A stretch of DNA of 64,000 nucleotides, from contig MNCI01018361.1 of assembly GCA_015680685.1 (NCBI GenBank), positions 351,559 to 415,558 of the forward strand, given 5' to 3'. Positions 1 to 10,845 of this stretch are shown piece by piece. Positions within the stretch are counted from its first letter, which is position 1. Each line of letters starts with the position of its first letter. Origin of the DNA: Gnetum montanum (lineage: Eukaryota > Streptophyta > Gnetopsida > Gnetales > Gnetaceae). The notes beneath the pieces were generated by a model, which worked only from the letters and a program-made list of their open reading frames with translations, did no database searches and was not told the origin of the DNA. The position numbers were made by a program, and so were the translations under genes.

Positions 1-270
1 AGTCTTGGCTTAGTCTTCTAGGGCTATTTGTATTTGGTTATATCCGCTATATCTATCCAGAAAACTGTAATAGTGATGCCTTGCAATGATGTCTAAGACT
101 TGGTCAAAAAATGACAATGGAAAGTGATCTTTGAATGTTACCATATTTAATAGCCTGAAATCTATGCACACCCTCCATTTACCTCCCTTTTTAGGCACAA
201 TAACTAAGGGGCTAACCCATTCGCTATTAGTAATGGGGTATATGAACCCAACCTTGAGAAGCTATGGTTG
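1..270 (-). pseudogene. Ty3/gypsy reverse transcriptase fragment
   Basis: Read on the minus strand, this gives the amino half of a Ty3/gypsy RT: a SEWVSPLVIVPKKGGKWRV block, then CIDFRLLN, a DHFPLSFFDQVLD helix and FLDRYSGYNQIQIALED. The part upstream of the long open stretch (roughly 200-270) stays in frame (GFIYPITNSEWV). The window edge removes the rest, including the YxDD catalytic loop. This block style is typical of non-chromoviral plant gypsy RTs, as in element B's RT at 18690-19340. It points in the opposite direction to the Tat-like element that follows, so it is either a separate insertion or the neighbour that Tat landed beside. The family call is firm; the lineage is inferred. Confidence 0.85.
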
Positions 271-395
271 AATAAGCCTAATACAATATTGGCAATATTT
301 ACTTAATGTGCTTATGGTTGAATAAGCCTAATACAATATTGGCAATATTTACTCATTTTTTTACCTATGTGTCACTTAATGTGCTTATGGTTGAA
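263..395. repeat. Overlapping short direct duplications
   Basis: A 41-bp segment beginning TATGGTTGAATAAGCC occurs at 263-303 and again, offset by 50 bp, at 313-353. A second 22-bp segment (ACTTAATGTGCTTATGGTTG plus two bases) occurs at 301-322 and 374-395. Two overlapping duplications at the junction between two oppositely oriented retroelement remnants suggest slippage or break repair there. Confidence 0.9.
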
Positions 396-410
396 ATGTA
401 GGATTAGAGT

Positions 411-761
411 ATGGACACTTGGAAGCATATCAGTTTGCCTTTGATCCTAAGTAGACCTCATGATGGTGTTGAATGGATAATAGACCTCAATTGCTTAGAT
501 CTTGAGCCTGAGGGTCTTGTCAATCACATAGCCTCTATAGAGAAACATCTAGAATGGCTTGAAAACCTAGTCAAAACCTTTGATCTTGAGGTTGGAAACA
601 TTACTGAAGACTCTCTAGTTGAGGTTATTATCATGACACACAGTGGTGAGATAAAAATACTAAAACTAAGTTCCTCACTAGAAACTCAACAAGTTCAAGA
701 CATCACCAAGGTCATACAAGACAACATCAAGACCTTGCTTAGTCATATGAAGATATGCTAG
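411..761 (+). pseudogene. Tat-like polyprotein segment between protease and RT
   Basis: An open stretch of 116 codons encodes an acidic, charged segment (LNCLDLEPEGLVNHIASIEK, then a NITEDSLVEVI stretch and VQDITKVIQDNIKTLLSHMK). It lies immediately upstream of and roughly in line with the RT domain. Position and composition fit the poorly conserved linker before RT in Tat-like polyproteins. It is the longest uninterrupted piece of this copy. I see no catalytic motif in it. The methionine at 411 is probably internal rather than a true start. Confidence 0.5.
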
Positions 762-849
762 GTCTTGCCCCATGCCTAGTATACAACATCATACTTGACT
801 TGAGTATCAAGCTAGTTAAGCAAAAAGTTCATAAGGTTAGACTAGATTT

Positions 850-1500
850 AGCCCTGGAAGTTCATGATAAAATCACAAAAATATATTAGGTTTGTTTTGT
901 TAGAGCTATTAATTACATGAAATGGATGTCCAACATAGTGGTAGTTCCTAAGAAAAATAGGATTATATATATTTGTATCAATTTCTAAGACTTGAATAAG
1001 ATAATAATCTAGGATGATTTCTCTTTGCCTAGTATTGACCAACTTATCAATACTACAACTGGACGTGCCTTGTTATCCTTCATGGATGGGTTCTTAGGAT
1101 GAAACCACGTTAGGATTAGCCTAGAGGATTAACTATGTATAACCTTAATAACACCTTGGGGCATCTTTTGTTACATCATGATGCCCTTTGGTCTAAAGAA
1201 CATAGGAGTCACTTATCAATGAGTAATGATGTACATCTTTAGCGATTACATGTAGGGTTACTCAATCACTACATGGATGATATAGCTATTAAGTCAAAAA
1301 TGGCCAGTGATCATGTGCATGACCTTGACCTTGTGCTGAAATAATGTATCAAATATGAGCTTAGACTTAATCCCAAGAAGTGTGTCTTTGGTGTCAAAAC
1401 TAGTAAGATGCTTGGCTTTGTAGTATCTAAAGTGAGAATATGTGTTGATCTTGATAAGGTTAAGGCCATATCCAACTTGGTAGCTCCAAATAATATTAAG
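850..1500 (+). pseudogene. Tat-like Ty3/gypsy reverse transcriptase domain
   Basis: Across several frames this reads as a gypsy RT: IVVVPKKNRIIYICINF, then DDFSLPSIDQLI, ALLSFMDGFLG, a TLITPWGIFCYIMMPFGLK block and a degraded catalytic region near 1260-1290 (YMDD-like). It continues to the C-terminal RT segment around 1370-1430 (SLVSKLVRCLALVV in one frame). Multiple in-frame stops make it non-functional. The FCY-MPFGLKN phrasing is characteristic of Tat/Ogre RTs. It is followed directly by RNase H. Confidence 0.8.
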
Positions 1501-1639
1501 GAGCTTTAGGGGTTGTAAGGAAGATTGCAATTTATTTATAGGCTCATTGCCAGGCTTATGGATAAGTCACAACCTATGCAACACTTGCTTAAGAAAGGAG
1601 TTCACTATGAGTGGACAGTTCAATGCTAAGAAGCCTTTG

Positions 1640-2045
1640 AAAATCTTAAGTAAGAGTTGGCACAACTACCCATAGTCTATACACCACAAAAGGATAAATC
1701 TTTTTACATTTTCCTTGCTATCTTTAACACGTTGATTACCTCTCTTCTTTGTTAGAAATAGAATAATGAAGTAGAGTTACCTATATACTACCTAAGTCAA
1801 GAATTGATTGCTTATGAGCCTTGATACATCGAAGTGGAGAAGTATTGTCAAGCATTAGTTTTCTCATTGAAGAAGTGGACAAACTACCTTTTTAGGAGCC
1901 AAGTCAACATCATATGCAGGGACAATGTGCTTAGAGCCATTATGACTAATATCTATAAAAGTATCCATATAGCCTATTTGAAAGCCATAATAGAAGAGTT
2001 TAACTTGCATTACATCTCCCAAGCCTCAACAAAGGTCAAGCTATA
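1640..2045 (+). pseudogene. First RNase H domain of the Tat-like polymerase
   Basis: This follows RT and includes an uninterrupted stretch (MEKYCQALVFSLKKWTNYLF, then RSQVNIICRDNVLRAIM). It corresponds to the conserved part of gypsy RNase H where the polyprotein reads roughly IEKLCLALVFA..KLRHYF followed by a strand and a catalytic Asp (here the RDN). The upstream part, where FYIFLA precedes a YYLSQELI segment, carries stops. It is broken, and its place between RT and the second RNase H is as expected. Confidence 0.7.
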
Positions 2046-2079
2046 GTTGCACAACTTACTATTTTCCTAGTGGAAGATC

Positions 2080-2410
2080 ATGTAGCTATTAACCTCAAGT
2101 TCCTTGATGAGCATGTCAATATTGTTAGTGATGTACTTGAGGGCTATGAGGTAATTATGCACTTTGATGGAGCTTCAATTGCCAATGGGGCTAGTGTGGC
2201 TGCCATCATAACATTCCATTTTGGTAAAATCCAACCCTTTTCCTACTGTTTTGAATTCCCATGTACCAACAACATGGCAAACGATGAAGGACTAATTAGA
2301 TAGATGATGGTAGCTTGTGACCTAGGAATCAAACGCCTAATGATTAAAGGTGATTTACAGCTTGTGGTCAACCAAGTAACAAAGGTTTTTATGCATGCAA
2401 AGTGAAATAG
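2080..2410 (+). pseudogene. Second (archaeal-type) RNase H domain
   Basis: The region reads YEVIMHFDGASIANGASVAA, a hydrophobic strand, then FEFPCTNNMANDEGL and, after one stop, LGIKRLMIKGDLQLVVNQV. That is the full motif order of the additional RNase H found in Tat/Ogre plant retrotransposons: DGA with the first Asp near 2165, the Glu within the TNN..(D)E block, and Asp in the GDxQLV motif near 2348. The usual E-Y-E of the helix is altered to N-D-E. This domain is the main reason for placing the element in the Tat branch. Confidence 0.8.
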
Positions 2411-2739
2411 TTGCAACCTTACTGTGACTTAGGGAAGAAACTAATGCAAAAATTTAGAAATGTTGGTATCCAACATATACCCTAAATTAAAAACACATTA
2501 GTTGATGCCATGGAAACTCTAGCCCTTAGCGTGATGCTAGATGTGTTTAGCAAGTTTCCTTCATTAACCATGAACTATGCTATTCCCATCATGCAGAACA
2601 TCGAGGACAAATCCATAGCCTCTATTTGTACCACTCCTCAAAAGGATTGGTATGACAATATTGAGTTTTACCTTATGCATGGTGAATCTCCACAGGGCTT
2701 GACTACTTTTTAAAAGGACACTATATGTAAAAGATTGAA

Positions 2740-3887
2740 ATAGTATGTCATTATAGGCAATAAAACATTATATTTATGTTTCTATGATGGCATATTGTTA
2801 GTGTGCTTAGGCAAAACTAAAGCTTGCACAATCCTTAAGCAAGTTCATGAGGGTGTATATGGGGGACATATAGGACCTAGAGTCATGGTTGATAAAATTA
2901 TATGACTAGGCTATTATTGGTCCTATATGGAAAGTGATTGCTTGTAGAAGGTTAAAACATGTAACACCTACCAATGACCTAGCATCCTGATACACGTGCC
3001 ACCAATTGAGTTACACAATACTTAGATAACTTGGCTGTTTTAATGCTGGGGATTAGACATCATTGGATTTATAACACCTAAGTCTTACACAGGGCATAAC
3101 TTTATCGTCACTATAACAAAATACATCACAAAGTGGTTTGAAGTTATTCACCTAAGGAAGAAAACATCTCAATAAGTTTGTAGATTCATACTTGATAACA
3201 TGGTATACCGTTTCGACATACCTATGACCATAGTAATAGATAATGGGCCATAATTTAGTAGCCAAGAAACAAAATCCTTTTACTATGACCTAGGGATTAA
3301 GCATTCCTTTTTATCACCATACTACCCTCAAGCCAATGGACAAGGTGAAACTAACAACAAGGCCATCATAAACTTGCTAAAAAATGTGCTGAATAATAGT
3401 AGATGTAAGTGGCATGAGTGGTTTGTCCATGCACTTTGGCCTTACTAAACAACCTATCGAACTGCAACTGGTATAACTCCATATAGCCTAGTTTATGGTT
3501 ATAAAATTGTTTTGGCTCTTGAATTACAGGTTACATCACTGAGGGTGGCTCTATCAAACTTAATCAATAATGAACAAAACAAGAAGTTGCGTATCATTTA
3601 CCTAGATTTGGTGGAAGAGAAATAGATATAGACACTTATTCATATTAAGCGATACTAAGAGAGGTAGAAGTAATAGCATTGCCATGACCTAAACAAAATA
3701 ATGATGGAGGTAGACTTGGTCCTCAAGGCTATTTGTGAGCATACAGACAAGTTCTTAGCCAATTGGGAAGAACCTTTCTTGATCACAAAGGCCTATGACA
3801 ATGGAGCCTTTAGAGTGGTAGACATGGATGGAAATGAGTTGGCTAATCTAGTTAATCATTCCCATCTAAATCCTTATTACATATAAC
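2740..3887 (+). pseudogene. Tat-like integrase with C-terminal domain
   Basis: A zinc-finger-like segment (CNTYQ near 2960) is followed by the catalytic core. The first Asp is in GLDIIGFITP (about 3057), the second in IVIDNGP (about 3239), and the Glu in QANGQGETNNK (about 3347). The last two are 36 codons apart, which is the DDX35E spacing of retroviral-type integrases. The C-terminal module at 3701-3887 is open and reads FLANWEEPFLITKAYDNGAF through LVNHSHLNPYYI, matching the small domain that ends Tat-type pol. At least eight stops interrupt the core. The terminal TAA after HLNPYYI is probably the original stop. Confidence 0.85.
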
Positions 3888-4616
3888 ACATTTTCTTTGT
3901 AGGTATTGACATTTACATCCACAACCATAATGACCAATAATAAGCAAGCCAACATTCTTTTCTCTATATCTTTTTACACAATAAGTGGATTATGAAAATT
4001 TGTACCATCTGTAGTGCAGGACATAGATCCCTTTTAGGTGGAATTATTTTGATCAATAGTGGCCTAATTTAATGGTCCTTTCATACAACCTTATGTATGA
4101 TTTCGTAACATGATTTTTTTGTCTTGGGTTCTTGTTCTCTTGGAGTTGTGCTTGTAGGATGAAGCCTAAAGTCATCACAAAGGTGCAAGTCATTATGGAA
4201 GCAAGTTATCACATAACCTTGATGTGTAAGATTTAGTTAGCTTATTCTATTGTACCAAGGGTGCTTGTTTGACATCACCTTCATTACCCATGATTGAGCT
4301 AGAATCATAGTCTAATTATAACCTTCCTTACCTTGAACCATGATGATGGTCGATGTTTGACACTCATACATTGTGGCCATGTGACATCTTCTTCATTATG
4401 CTCCATCATTAATTTTGTTAGATATAATACATCTTATTCAATGAGGAGAACAAATTAAATTTGACCTTGATAATGAAACCTAATGAAGGTTTTACCCAAA
4501 AAATGAGAAAACAAATTGCTAAGAAGCCGAAAGGCCAAGGAAGCTCAAAAGATAAATTAATGGCTCTAAACACATAAAGGGAGGAGCCTAATAACCTAAG
4601 AAATTTAGGGGTGGAG
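3888..4616. other. Non-coding 3' region of Tat-like element
   Basis: No coding similarity is recognised between the end of integrase and the purine-rich stretch near 4600-4617 (AATTTAGGGGTGGAG). Long untranslated 3' regions are usual in Tat/Ogre elements. A 110-codon minus-strand open frame at 4418-4750 has no recognisable motif and is treated as chance. Confidence 0.4.
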
Positions 4617-6282
4617 TGTGGTTTTTTAAAAACATTATTGAGTGACCAATAGTTTAAAACACGAAGTGCAAAGACCTCATAGACCATGTAAAACGTTATT
4701 GCAAACATTTGGAACTTATTGTTGGCCCTATGACCATATCCTTTTAGCAAAAATATAGCCTTTGACCTCTATTATGTCATCCTAGTCTGATGTCATCATC
4801 ACAAGCACTCTTTGGCATGGTTCAACAATATTGAATTAAGTGCAAAGAAGGAATGCTAGTGATGGATCTATGAATTTTTTTTGCATTCTTTGTTAATGTC
4901 TCTTGGGTCAATCCTCAAAACATCAATAAAGAGGAGCTAGTGAAACACCACTAAGAAAACTCATGTTGTGACCTTTTAACCTTCACGATCCAACTTGAGG
5001 TAAGATTTTACTGTAAATATAAGGTTTGTGGCTCATGAGCTATAATCTTGCATATTTTAACTTTTTGGAGTTGAAAAATGCCTCATTAGTTGCTATTGCC
5101 TCACTTCCCAAGTGGAAGAAAGTAATGTCATGTCTGTATTTGGGCTTGGAAAGGCTGAAAATGCCTTGGGGGTTGCTAAATTTGGCATTTTCATGGATTT
5201 TATGGTGATCATGGTCTTTACTACACTAAAGCTACACACACCTAGCATTAAAGTTGTTGGGGTTTTCATTTTTCCAGCAATGGCCAGTGTAATCATCATA
5301 ATTTCTAGTAACTGTAGCATGGCTAGCATAGTCATTAAAAATTCTCAACAATCTTCACATGGCCAACATAGTCACCATGTTTCCCAGTAGATTTCAACAA
5401 TGCTAACATAGCTCTCCAAGGCCAGCGTAGTTGAGGTGAAGCTAGCATAGTAACAAAAGTCCATTTACTATTTGTAGTATTCGATTTAGCTTTGATGACC
5501 CTTGGATGTTAAAACTTATCACAAATGGATAACTACATTGAGAATTATAACTTGTTACACCTACAAACAATACCAATTTATCAATAATCATGACAAAAAT
5601 TTGCAGCCTAAAATGAACAATCTTAAAGCCTATAAAAGTAAAACTTGAACACATTATTTGGGTTTCAAACATTTTTTGTAATCTCACAACCTTGACAACT
5701 TTAAGCACTTTAAACCCATTTTGCACTTGTAATACTTTTTGAGTAGATTGGTATCTACCTAAGCCCAGAGACTCTTAGCATAGTACCATTGCAAAAAAGT
5801 CAAGTGCCATCATTTATATCATTGGTAACCAAAGTTGCATATTCAAGTGAATACCATCAAGGAGTTCTTAGCGATTAGAGTTGGGAAGTACTTGGATCCT
5901 AGAGTTTGACTATAGAACACAACTTGCTAGCTCCAACAGGCTTCAAGCTCCATTGAAGCAAACTTCTTGTGCATTTGAGCACACAATTTGTACTTCTTTG
6001 AACTTTATACTTTAAGCATCTTATTATTTATAAAGTTTACAGTTCATTTGTTGCACAAAATTTATTTCAAGTTTTAATTTATGTGTTTATTTTCATTCGA
6101 ATCTGTAATTTCATTTTCCATATTTTACCTTCATTTACATTCTTCAAGTCCCTAGGTAATTGGCCAAACCATCCAAGGCACCTTGGATCCTCTTTCTTAG
6201 AGGCCCTTGGGATTCAAGTTCAAAACTATTCAATGCTTGTGATTTTCAATTTTTCCAGCAATTGAATTTTTCAGGTGCAACA
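4617..6282 (+). mobile_element. Probable 3' LTR of the Tat-like element
   Basis: The start is proposed at TGTGGTTTTTTAAAAAC because it follows a purine-rich tract (AGGGGTGGAG) that could be the plus-strand primer. The end is proposed at GGTGCAACA, where sequence homologous to the R-family interior resumes. The length of about 1.67 kb is plausible for this branch. It contains a run of imperfect GGCCA(A/G)CATAGT/GCTAGCATAGT motifs at about 5310-5450. I see no second LTR in the window to confirm either edge, so the boundaries are inference. Confidence 0.35.
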
Positions 6283-6290
6283 ATTAGCAT

Positions 6291-7220
6291 CCATTGAAAG
6301 TCCATCAATTTTTAAAAAGTTCTGTAATTGATAGAAAAATTAGGTTTTAAATTTTAAAACTTAAAAATAAAATTTAAATATTAGAGTATGATCAACTTTG
6401 ATCAATCTAGTCAAACTAGTAGACTAGTAGTAGAGATTAAAATTTTGTAATTAAGTGTGTTGGTCTTGGAGTAGTACTAGGATGGATGACCTCTTAGAAA
6501 GCTCTCAAGAAGTCTCAAAATTCATACCCAAATTTTGAACTTTAAAAGCCCATAAATTTTGATCTTAGAACCCTTTTTCATGAAACAAAGAGTTATCTCA
6601 AGTAGATTTCAATCTCTTAAATCCAATGGCTAAGTTAGATCTATCCTACAAAACTTTAAAAATTAGTTTTTAATATTTGTCCTTAAACCATGCTAGCATA
6701 TCTTGGACATTTTATATCCATTTCTAACCTTTAAATAATCATCACTAACATTTTTTTGCCTTATAAATTTGATGGAGATGTTAGATTGGTCATCTAAGTA
6801 GCCAATAATTAGGTGATAGTTTAAATCATGTCTTAGTAGATCCTAGACTAGATCAACTAATCATGTCTAATCATCTAATGGTTAGAACCAATAATTTGAC
6901 ACTTTTTAATCATCCTGGGCCTCAAGATTAGTCTATACATAATTAGATCTAAACCATTATTCCCTACTTGGTCATTAGTAACACTACTAGAGTCAGTATT
7001 GTATAAATATCATCAAGAGTCTAAGATATATAGCTAATGTATAAGAAGTTGAAGAATTAGTTGGCATACTAGAAATGAAAGGAAGATGTATACCAACTCA
7101 ATGAGCAACCAAATCATCTTATAATTGACATCAATCATCATAGAGATTCGTAATCATATCTTGATAAGACATATGATACTTGTAAGAAGGAATGAGCTAG
7201 GAGAGAACCTAGGAACAAGC
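6291..7220 (+). other. R1 internal 5' region upstream of captured domain
   Basis: This segment aligns by eye with 9990-10845 of R2 and with the complementary part of R4 (about 58750-59600). The common landmark is ATTAAG(T/C).C.(C/T)T(A/G)GTC(C/T)T(A/G)GAGTAG followed by a GATGG(A/G)T(G/A)ACCTCT run. No reading frame is shared by the copies here, so it is probably untranslated or regulatory. The 45-bp tandem repeat present upstream in R2 and R4 is missing because the Tat-like insertion ends at about 6282. Confidence 0.65.
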
Positions 7221-7496
7221 ATGAAGATTGTAACATCTAATATGCTTGCAAGGTCCCTAGTGACTGAAAGACTACATCTACTATATTCACCTTAAGCCTT
7301 AGATTAGCATGAGTATTGATACCCATGCATTCTTGTAGAATTATAAGAATTGAATGTTGATGTATTAGGCTTACATGAAGTTTTACCATGAAAATTTCTA
7401 TACTAATTCCAACCTAATTTGAGAAAGATGGAATATGAATGCACTTATAAGAAAAAATGTCCATGTGATGGTTCTTCCTATAAGCCATACCAATTA
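7221..7496 (+). pseudogene. R1 captured CCR4-like nuclease domain, part 1
   Basis: This is the amino-terminal third of the captured endonuclease/exonuclease/phosphatase domain: MKIVTSNMLARSLVTERLHL, then a stop where the family has Trp, ALD, and ELNVDVLGLHEVLP. The last block corresponds to the catalytic-Glu strand (LCLQEV in R4). The frame runs on through the Y-phenylalanine-proline-rich loop to SSYKPYQL, where R2 interrupts it at target AATTA. It continues at 12929. It is broken by at least four stops. Confidence 0.8.
7492..7496. repeat. Target site duplication AATTA (left, R2)
   Basis: AATTA precedes the first base of the R2 5' LTR and is repeated immediately after its 3' LTR at 12929-12933. 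Confidence 0.9.
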
Positions 7497-8069
7497 TGTA
7501 ATGTTTCCATTCCCAAATGATGCTACTGCATAACAAGGATGGTGTGTCTTCATCACAAGTGTTATCATTATCATAATAAGATTCAAAAGGGCATGTTGTA
7601 ATTAAGACCCAAAAGGGTGTATTGTAATAATGGACGTGTCTTTTGAGGTAACCTTTGGGGGTTTGACCTAAGGCATTTATACCCAGGTTTAGAGGTCATG
7701 TTGACATGGAGTGATGAAGTCAGTATAGGTAAGTCATGGGAGCTAGGTGAAGCAGGATAGGAAGAGGACTGGCCATTCTTCTAGTTGGTTGTAGGCCTAA
7801 TCATGGTGGTAGTGTTGGATTACCTCTAAGGGATAGATGCTGAAGGAAGAAAATCCCAAGGAACACTCTTATAGCATGATTTGACTACTCTATTCCAAAT
7901 CAATAAAGCATTCTTTTCTTTCTTCTTCTACATTTTTTCAGTTATTTCATTTATGCATAATGTCAAATGTTACATATATTTGAAGTTTGGTATATTGTCT
8001 TCTTATGCATAATGTCTAATATAATGTACATTTAACATTTGCCATGACATCTAGGAATGGGATGTCATA
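7497..8069 (+). repeat. R2 5' LTR
   Basis: It starts TGTAATGTTTCCATTCCC and ends GGAATGGGATGTCATA (TG...CA changed to TA). Start and end carry a short inverted repeat of the GGGATGTCACA type. It holds a TATA-like GGCATTTATACCC near 7672 and an AATAAAGCATTC polyadenylation-like signal near 7904. Aligned by eye with 12357-12928 it is collinear with many substitutions. Confidence 0.9.
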
Positions 8070-8071
8070 AT

Positions 8072-8083
8072 TGGTGTAAGGAC
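8072..8083 (+). promoter_or_regulatory. R2 primer binding site, initiator tRNA-Met type
   Basis: TGGTGTAAGGAC lies 2 bp after the 5' LTR. R4 has TGGTATTAAAGC at the same place. Both are decayed versions of TGGTATCAGAGC, the complement of the 3' end of plant initiator tRNA-Met. Confidence 0.75.
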
Positions 8084-9229
8084 AAACCATGACCCAAGGG
8101 CCATTCAAAACTATGGGTTGACTACAATATGAACTTGATGATGAACCATGAAACCATTACATAGGAAAAGTTATTGATCATCATCGGATGCACCATATGT
8201 TTGAGATGTAAGCTAGAAGGTACCATTCCATTGATTTTATGAATAATGGATCAAATACCTATAAAATACATAGATCCCACCAACTAACAAATTTCTTTCA
8301 TGGATATCATTGATTGATGAAGATTTGATTACACCTCATCAAGATTCATCAATTGTAAGAGATGTTGGTAAGATAAGAATACATCGGTCTAGGTAACTCT
8401 TACCCATCTTAATACTATAAATATTAATCAATTAAGGTCATTATTAAGTTTCTTCCAAAAAGTTAGTAACCATGACCTGAATTGATCTTGTTTTGTTGAA
8501 ACTCATTATCTTAAGTGCTTAACCCTTATAACTTGGCATATCATTTAAGAGCAACTTAGAGTCATTTATAAGTCATCATGTCAGCCATACATTAACCTAG
8601 TAATTTTTTTTGGGTATAATAAGCTAGTTGGACCTTTCAAAATCTTGAAAAATCTAACATCATTTATGAAATCTAAAATTATGTCCAATGCACAGTACTC
8701 TCCAAGATGATTCAAATGGTACCAATTTCATCTTAATTAGACTTACAATTTGAAATATATCACTATTTTAAGTTTTTCGTTATGTGTGCATTAAAATAAT
8801 ATTAAATTATTATTTTTTAAAAAATTAATTGGGAGGTCATGGATTCGAACTGGGCACCCCTAGTTTTATTGAAAGAAAAGAAAGAGAAGAGCCCTAAATC
8901 CTAACCCTAGTAGGGTTAGGAGGGGTAGAGTTGTAGCTTGTGTTGTTGGCTTATGGTGTCGGTGTAGTAGGCTTGTTGCATCATTGCGTGGCAAGGTTGT
9001 GAGGCCTCATTGCATAGTGTTGTAGTTGGCCATGCTGTGTAGGTAGTAGGGCTTGTGATGTTGTACCATTGCCACACATTGTGTCTTAGTGCCCTCCCAA
9101 TTGTTGCTTTGCCCACTGTGCCACACCACCATCCACTATCATTGCCTTTGCATGAAGCGCTACTTGTGCACAAGTCATTTGCTAGCACTACTACTACTGT
9201 TTGACAATGTTTTCCATAAAAACTACCTC
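8084..9229 (+). other. R2 leader region
   Basis: This is homologous to 60140-61378 of R4 read on the other strand. No shared reading frame is evident. At 8900-8920 there is a palindrome with 9-bp arms, CCTAACCCT and AGGGTTAGG. The stretch from 8915 becomes GC-richer. The leader fits the packaging and dimerisation region of an LTR element, but no such motif can be shown from one sequence. Confidence 0.5.
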
Positions 9230-9560
9230 CAGTGCTCTGTGAGCATTGACGGTGTCGTCCATATAGGCCATCTCCAGTTTTCCATGGGCATGAATAGTAT
9301 CATCCACGAAGGCCAGCTCTGGCGCTCCATAGGCATCGATGGTGTCATCCATAATTGTCTCTTTCAACACTTTGTGGACACCAATGATGTCACTGATAAT
9401 GGACTATTTTGGCACTTTGCAGACATCAATGACATCATGGATAATGACTTCTTTTAGTGCTTTGTGGACACCGACTGTGCAATCGATAATGACCCCTTTT
9501 AGCATCCCATGGGCACTCACAATGCCATTAATAATGGCCCCTTCTGATGCCCTTCGACAT
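9230..9560 (+). pseudogene. R2 15-residue tandem-repeat reading frame
   Basis: About seven 45-bp repeats run in one frame, encoding units such as LQCSVSIDGVVHIGH, LQFSMGMNSIIHEGQ, LWRSIGIDGVIHNCL, FQHFVDTNDVTDNGL and FWHFADINDIMDNDF. R4 has the same 15-residue period with units like LQCSMDTDNVIDHHH. Unit length and the aromatic-Cys/His, Met-Asp and Ile-Asp positions agree between copies, so the founder carried the array in frame. An open frame covers 9089-9457. The function is unknown. It does not resemble gag, and the repeats could be selected as protein or merely be an expanded minisatellite. Confidence 0.6.
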
Positions 9561-9589
9561 ATAAAAAACCCTTTATGGACATGGGCATG

Positions 9590-9725
9590 TAGGCTTCCTC
9601 TAGGAAATGTAGCCCTAGCATAGGCTATGCAGGCCCTAGTGTGGATTGTGTTGGCCCTTACATGGGCCATGCAGGACCATATGTAGGCCACGTTGGTCCT
9701 CATGTGGGTTGCATGAGCTAGGGAC
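9590..9725. repeat. Short GC-rich tandem repeat in R2
   Basis: Imperfect units of about 30 bp built on GGGCCATGCAGGACC and GGCCCTAGTGTGG follow the 45-bp array. R4 has a comparable but not identical block at 60300-60420 (GGCCAGTGTGGCCT-type units). This second minisatellite is less well conserved than the 45-bp array. Confidence 0.55.
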
Positions 9726-10845
9726 AAAACATTATTATTGCATAGGCATTCACTTATGCCACCTACTCTACTTTGCACCACCTTCCTTCTTGTATCGTGC
9801 ACCTTCATTACCACCATTGATTGTTGCTTTCCTACATAGCATGCTTTCACTGTGGTCACCCCTCACTGAGCACAGGCTAGCATCATTGTGATCACCCACT
9901 ACTAGATGTAGGCCAATGGCATTGTAGCCATTGCCATTGCCCCCTACCTCTTCCTAGTGAGGGGAAAATTTTCCGTCTACCAATGGAAAGTTCAAAATTT
10001 CTGTCAATTCAAAATTTTTGTTAACTGATGGAAAATTCAAAAAGAAATTTGACATCTTGGTAGCAACAAGATAAAAATTTCATAATTAAGCACACTAGTC
10101 CTAGAGTAGAATTGGGATGGGTAACCTCTCGGGAAGTCTCATTTTTTATGCCAAAGGTTCTAAACTCTAGAAGCCATAACTTTTAATTTTGGAACCCTTT
10201 TTTAGCAAGTGAAGAGTCATTTCCTATAGATTTCAACTTTTTAGACATAATGATGAAGTTAGATCTACCCCATGAAATCTACAAAATTAGTTTTTACCCC
10301 TTGCCTGATATTTTGATTGAAGACCCTCAAAAGCTCAATTTTAGCATAACTTGAGCACATAATGTTCTTTTTTAACATATGAATAGTCATTTCCAACATT
10401 TTTCACACTTATAAACTCAATGGTAAGGTCAGATTTACCATCTAGGTATCCAATAATTTAATGATATAATGAATTATGCCTTAAAAGTTAACAACATAAG
10501 GATAACTAACCACACCTTGTTGGAGCTAACAAATTTAACTTTTTGGGACCTTAAGATTCAATGCTTAACCTTTGTTGATAGTCTTAAGATCACTAACCCT
10601 TGGTGAGTCATTAATTACACTGCTGGAGTTTGTGTTCTTAAGGAGGATAGAAAGGTTGTTAAGAATCAGATAATGTAGTAAATCAATTAATCAGTTGATG
10701 AAGAAAAATGATTAAGAGGATGCATATCAATTTGCTTTGCAATCAAATCATATGATAGAATAACATGAAGAGTCATAATCTCATCTCCATAAGGTGTATG
10801 ATACCCGTAAAGAGAAATGACCTTGAAGAGAATGCAAGAATAAGA
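9726..10845 (+). other. R2 spacer between repeats and captured domain
   Basis: No coding sequence is recognised. It holds the same CTAGAG(T)AG..TTGGGATGG(G)TAACCTCTCGGG segment that R1 has near 6470 and R4 has near 59420 (minus). A long minus-strand open frame overlapping 9404-9859 reads the antisense of the repeats and is not supported. Confidence 0.45.

Larger units (their letters stand above)
396..6282 (+). mobile_element. Decayed Tat/Ogre-like Ty3/gypsy retrotransposon (3' part)
   Basis: Plus-strand pol order is RT, RNase H, a second RNase H, integrase, then a long non-coding 3' part and a probable LTR. The extra RNase H after the first is the hallmark of the Tat/Ogre branch. Gag, protease and 5' LTR are missing; the element begins abruptly near 396 just beyond a rearranged junction. 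At about 6283-6291 the sequence passes into DNA homologous to the interior of the R elements (compare 9960-10060), so the Tat element seems to have inserted into R1. Stops and frameshifts are dense throughout, so it is an old copy. No target duplication can be read because the left end is gone. Confidence 0.75.

Noticed and set aside
5093-5390. Overlapping open frames on both strands
   Set aside because: No recognisable motif; lies inside the proposed LTR.
6283-6300. Possible Asp-type primer site after the Tat-like LTR (ATTAGCATCCATTG)
   Set aside because: Needs an indel to match, and the following bases align with the R-family interior, so a chance resemblance is more likely.
8900-8920. Telomere-like palindrome CCTAACCCTAG/TAGGGTTAGG
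   Set aside because: Only one inverted pair, within the R2 leader and degraded in R4; not an interstitial telomere array.
9404-9859. 151-codon minus-strand open frame, the longest in the window
   Set aside because: It is the antisense of the 45-bp repeat array and GC-rich tandem block, whose composition suppresses stops. R4 has no equivalent open frame in the same register and no motif is seen.
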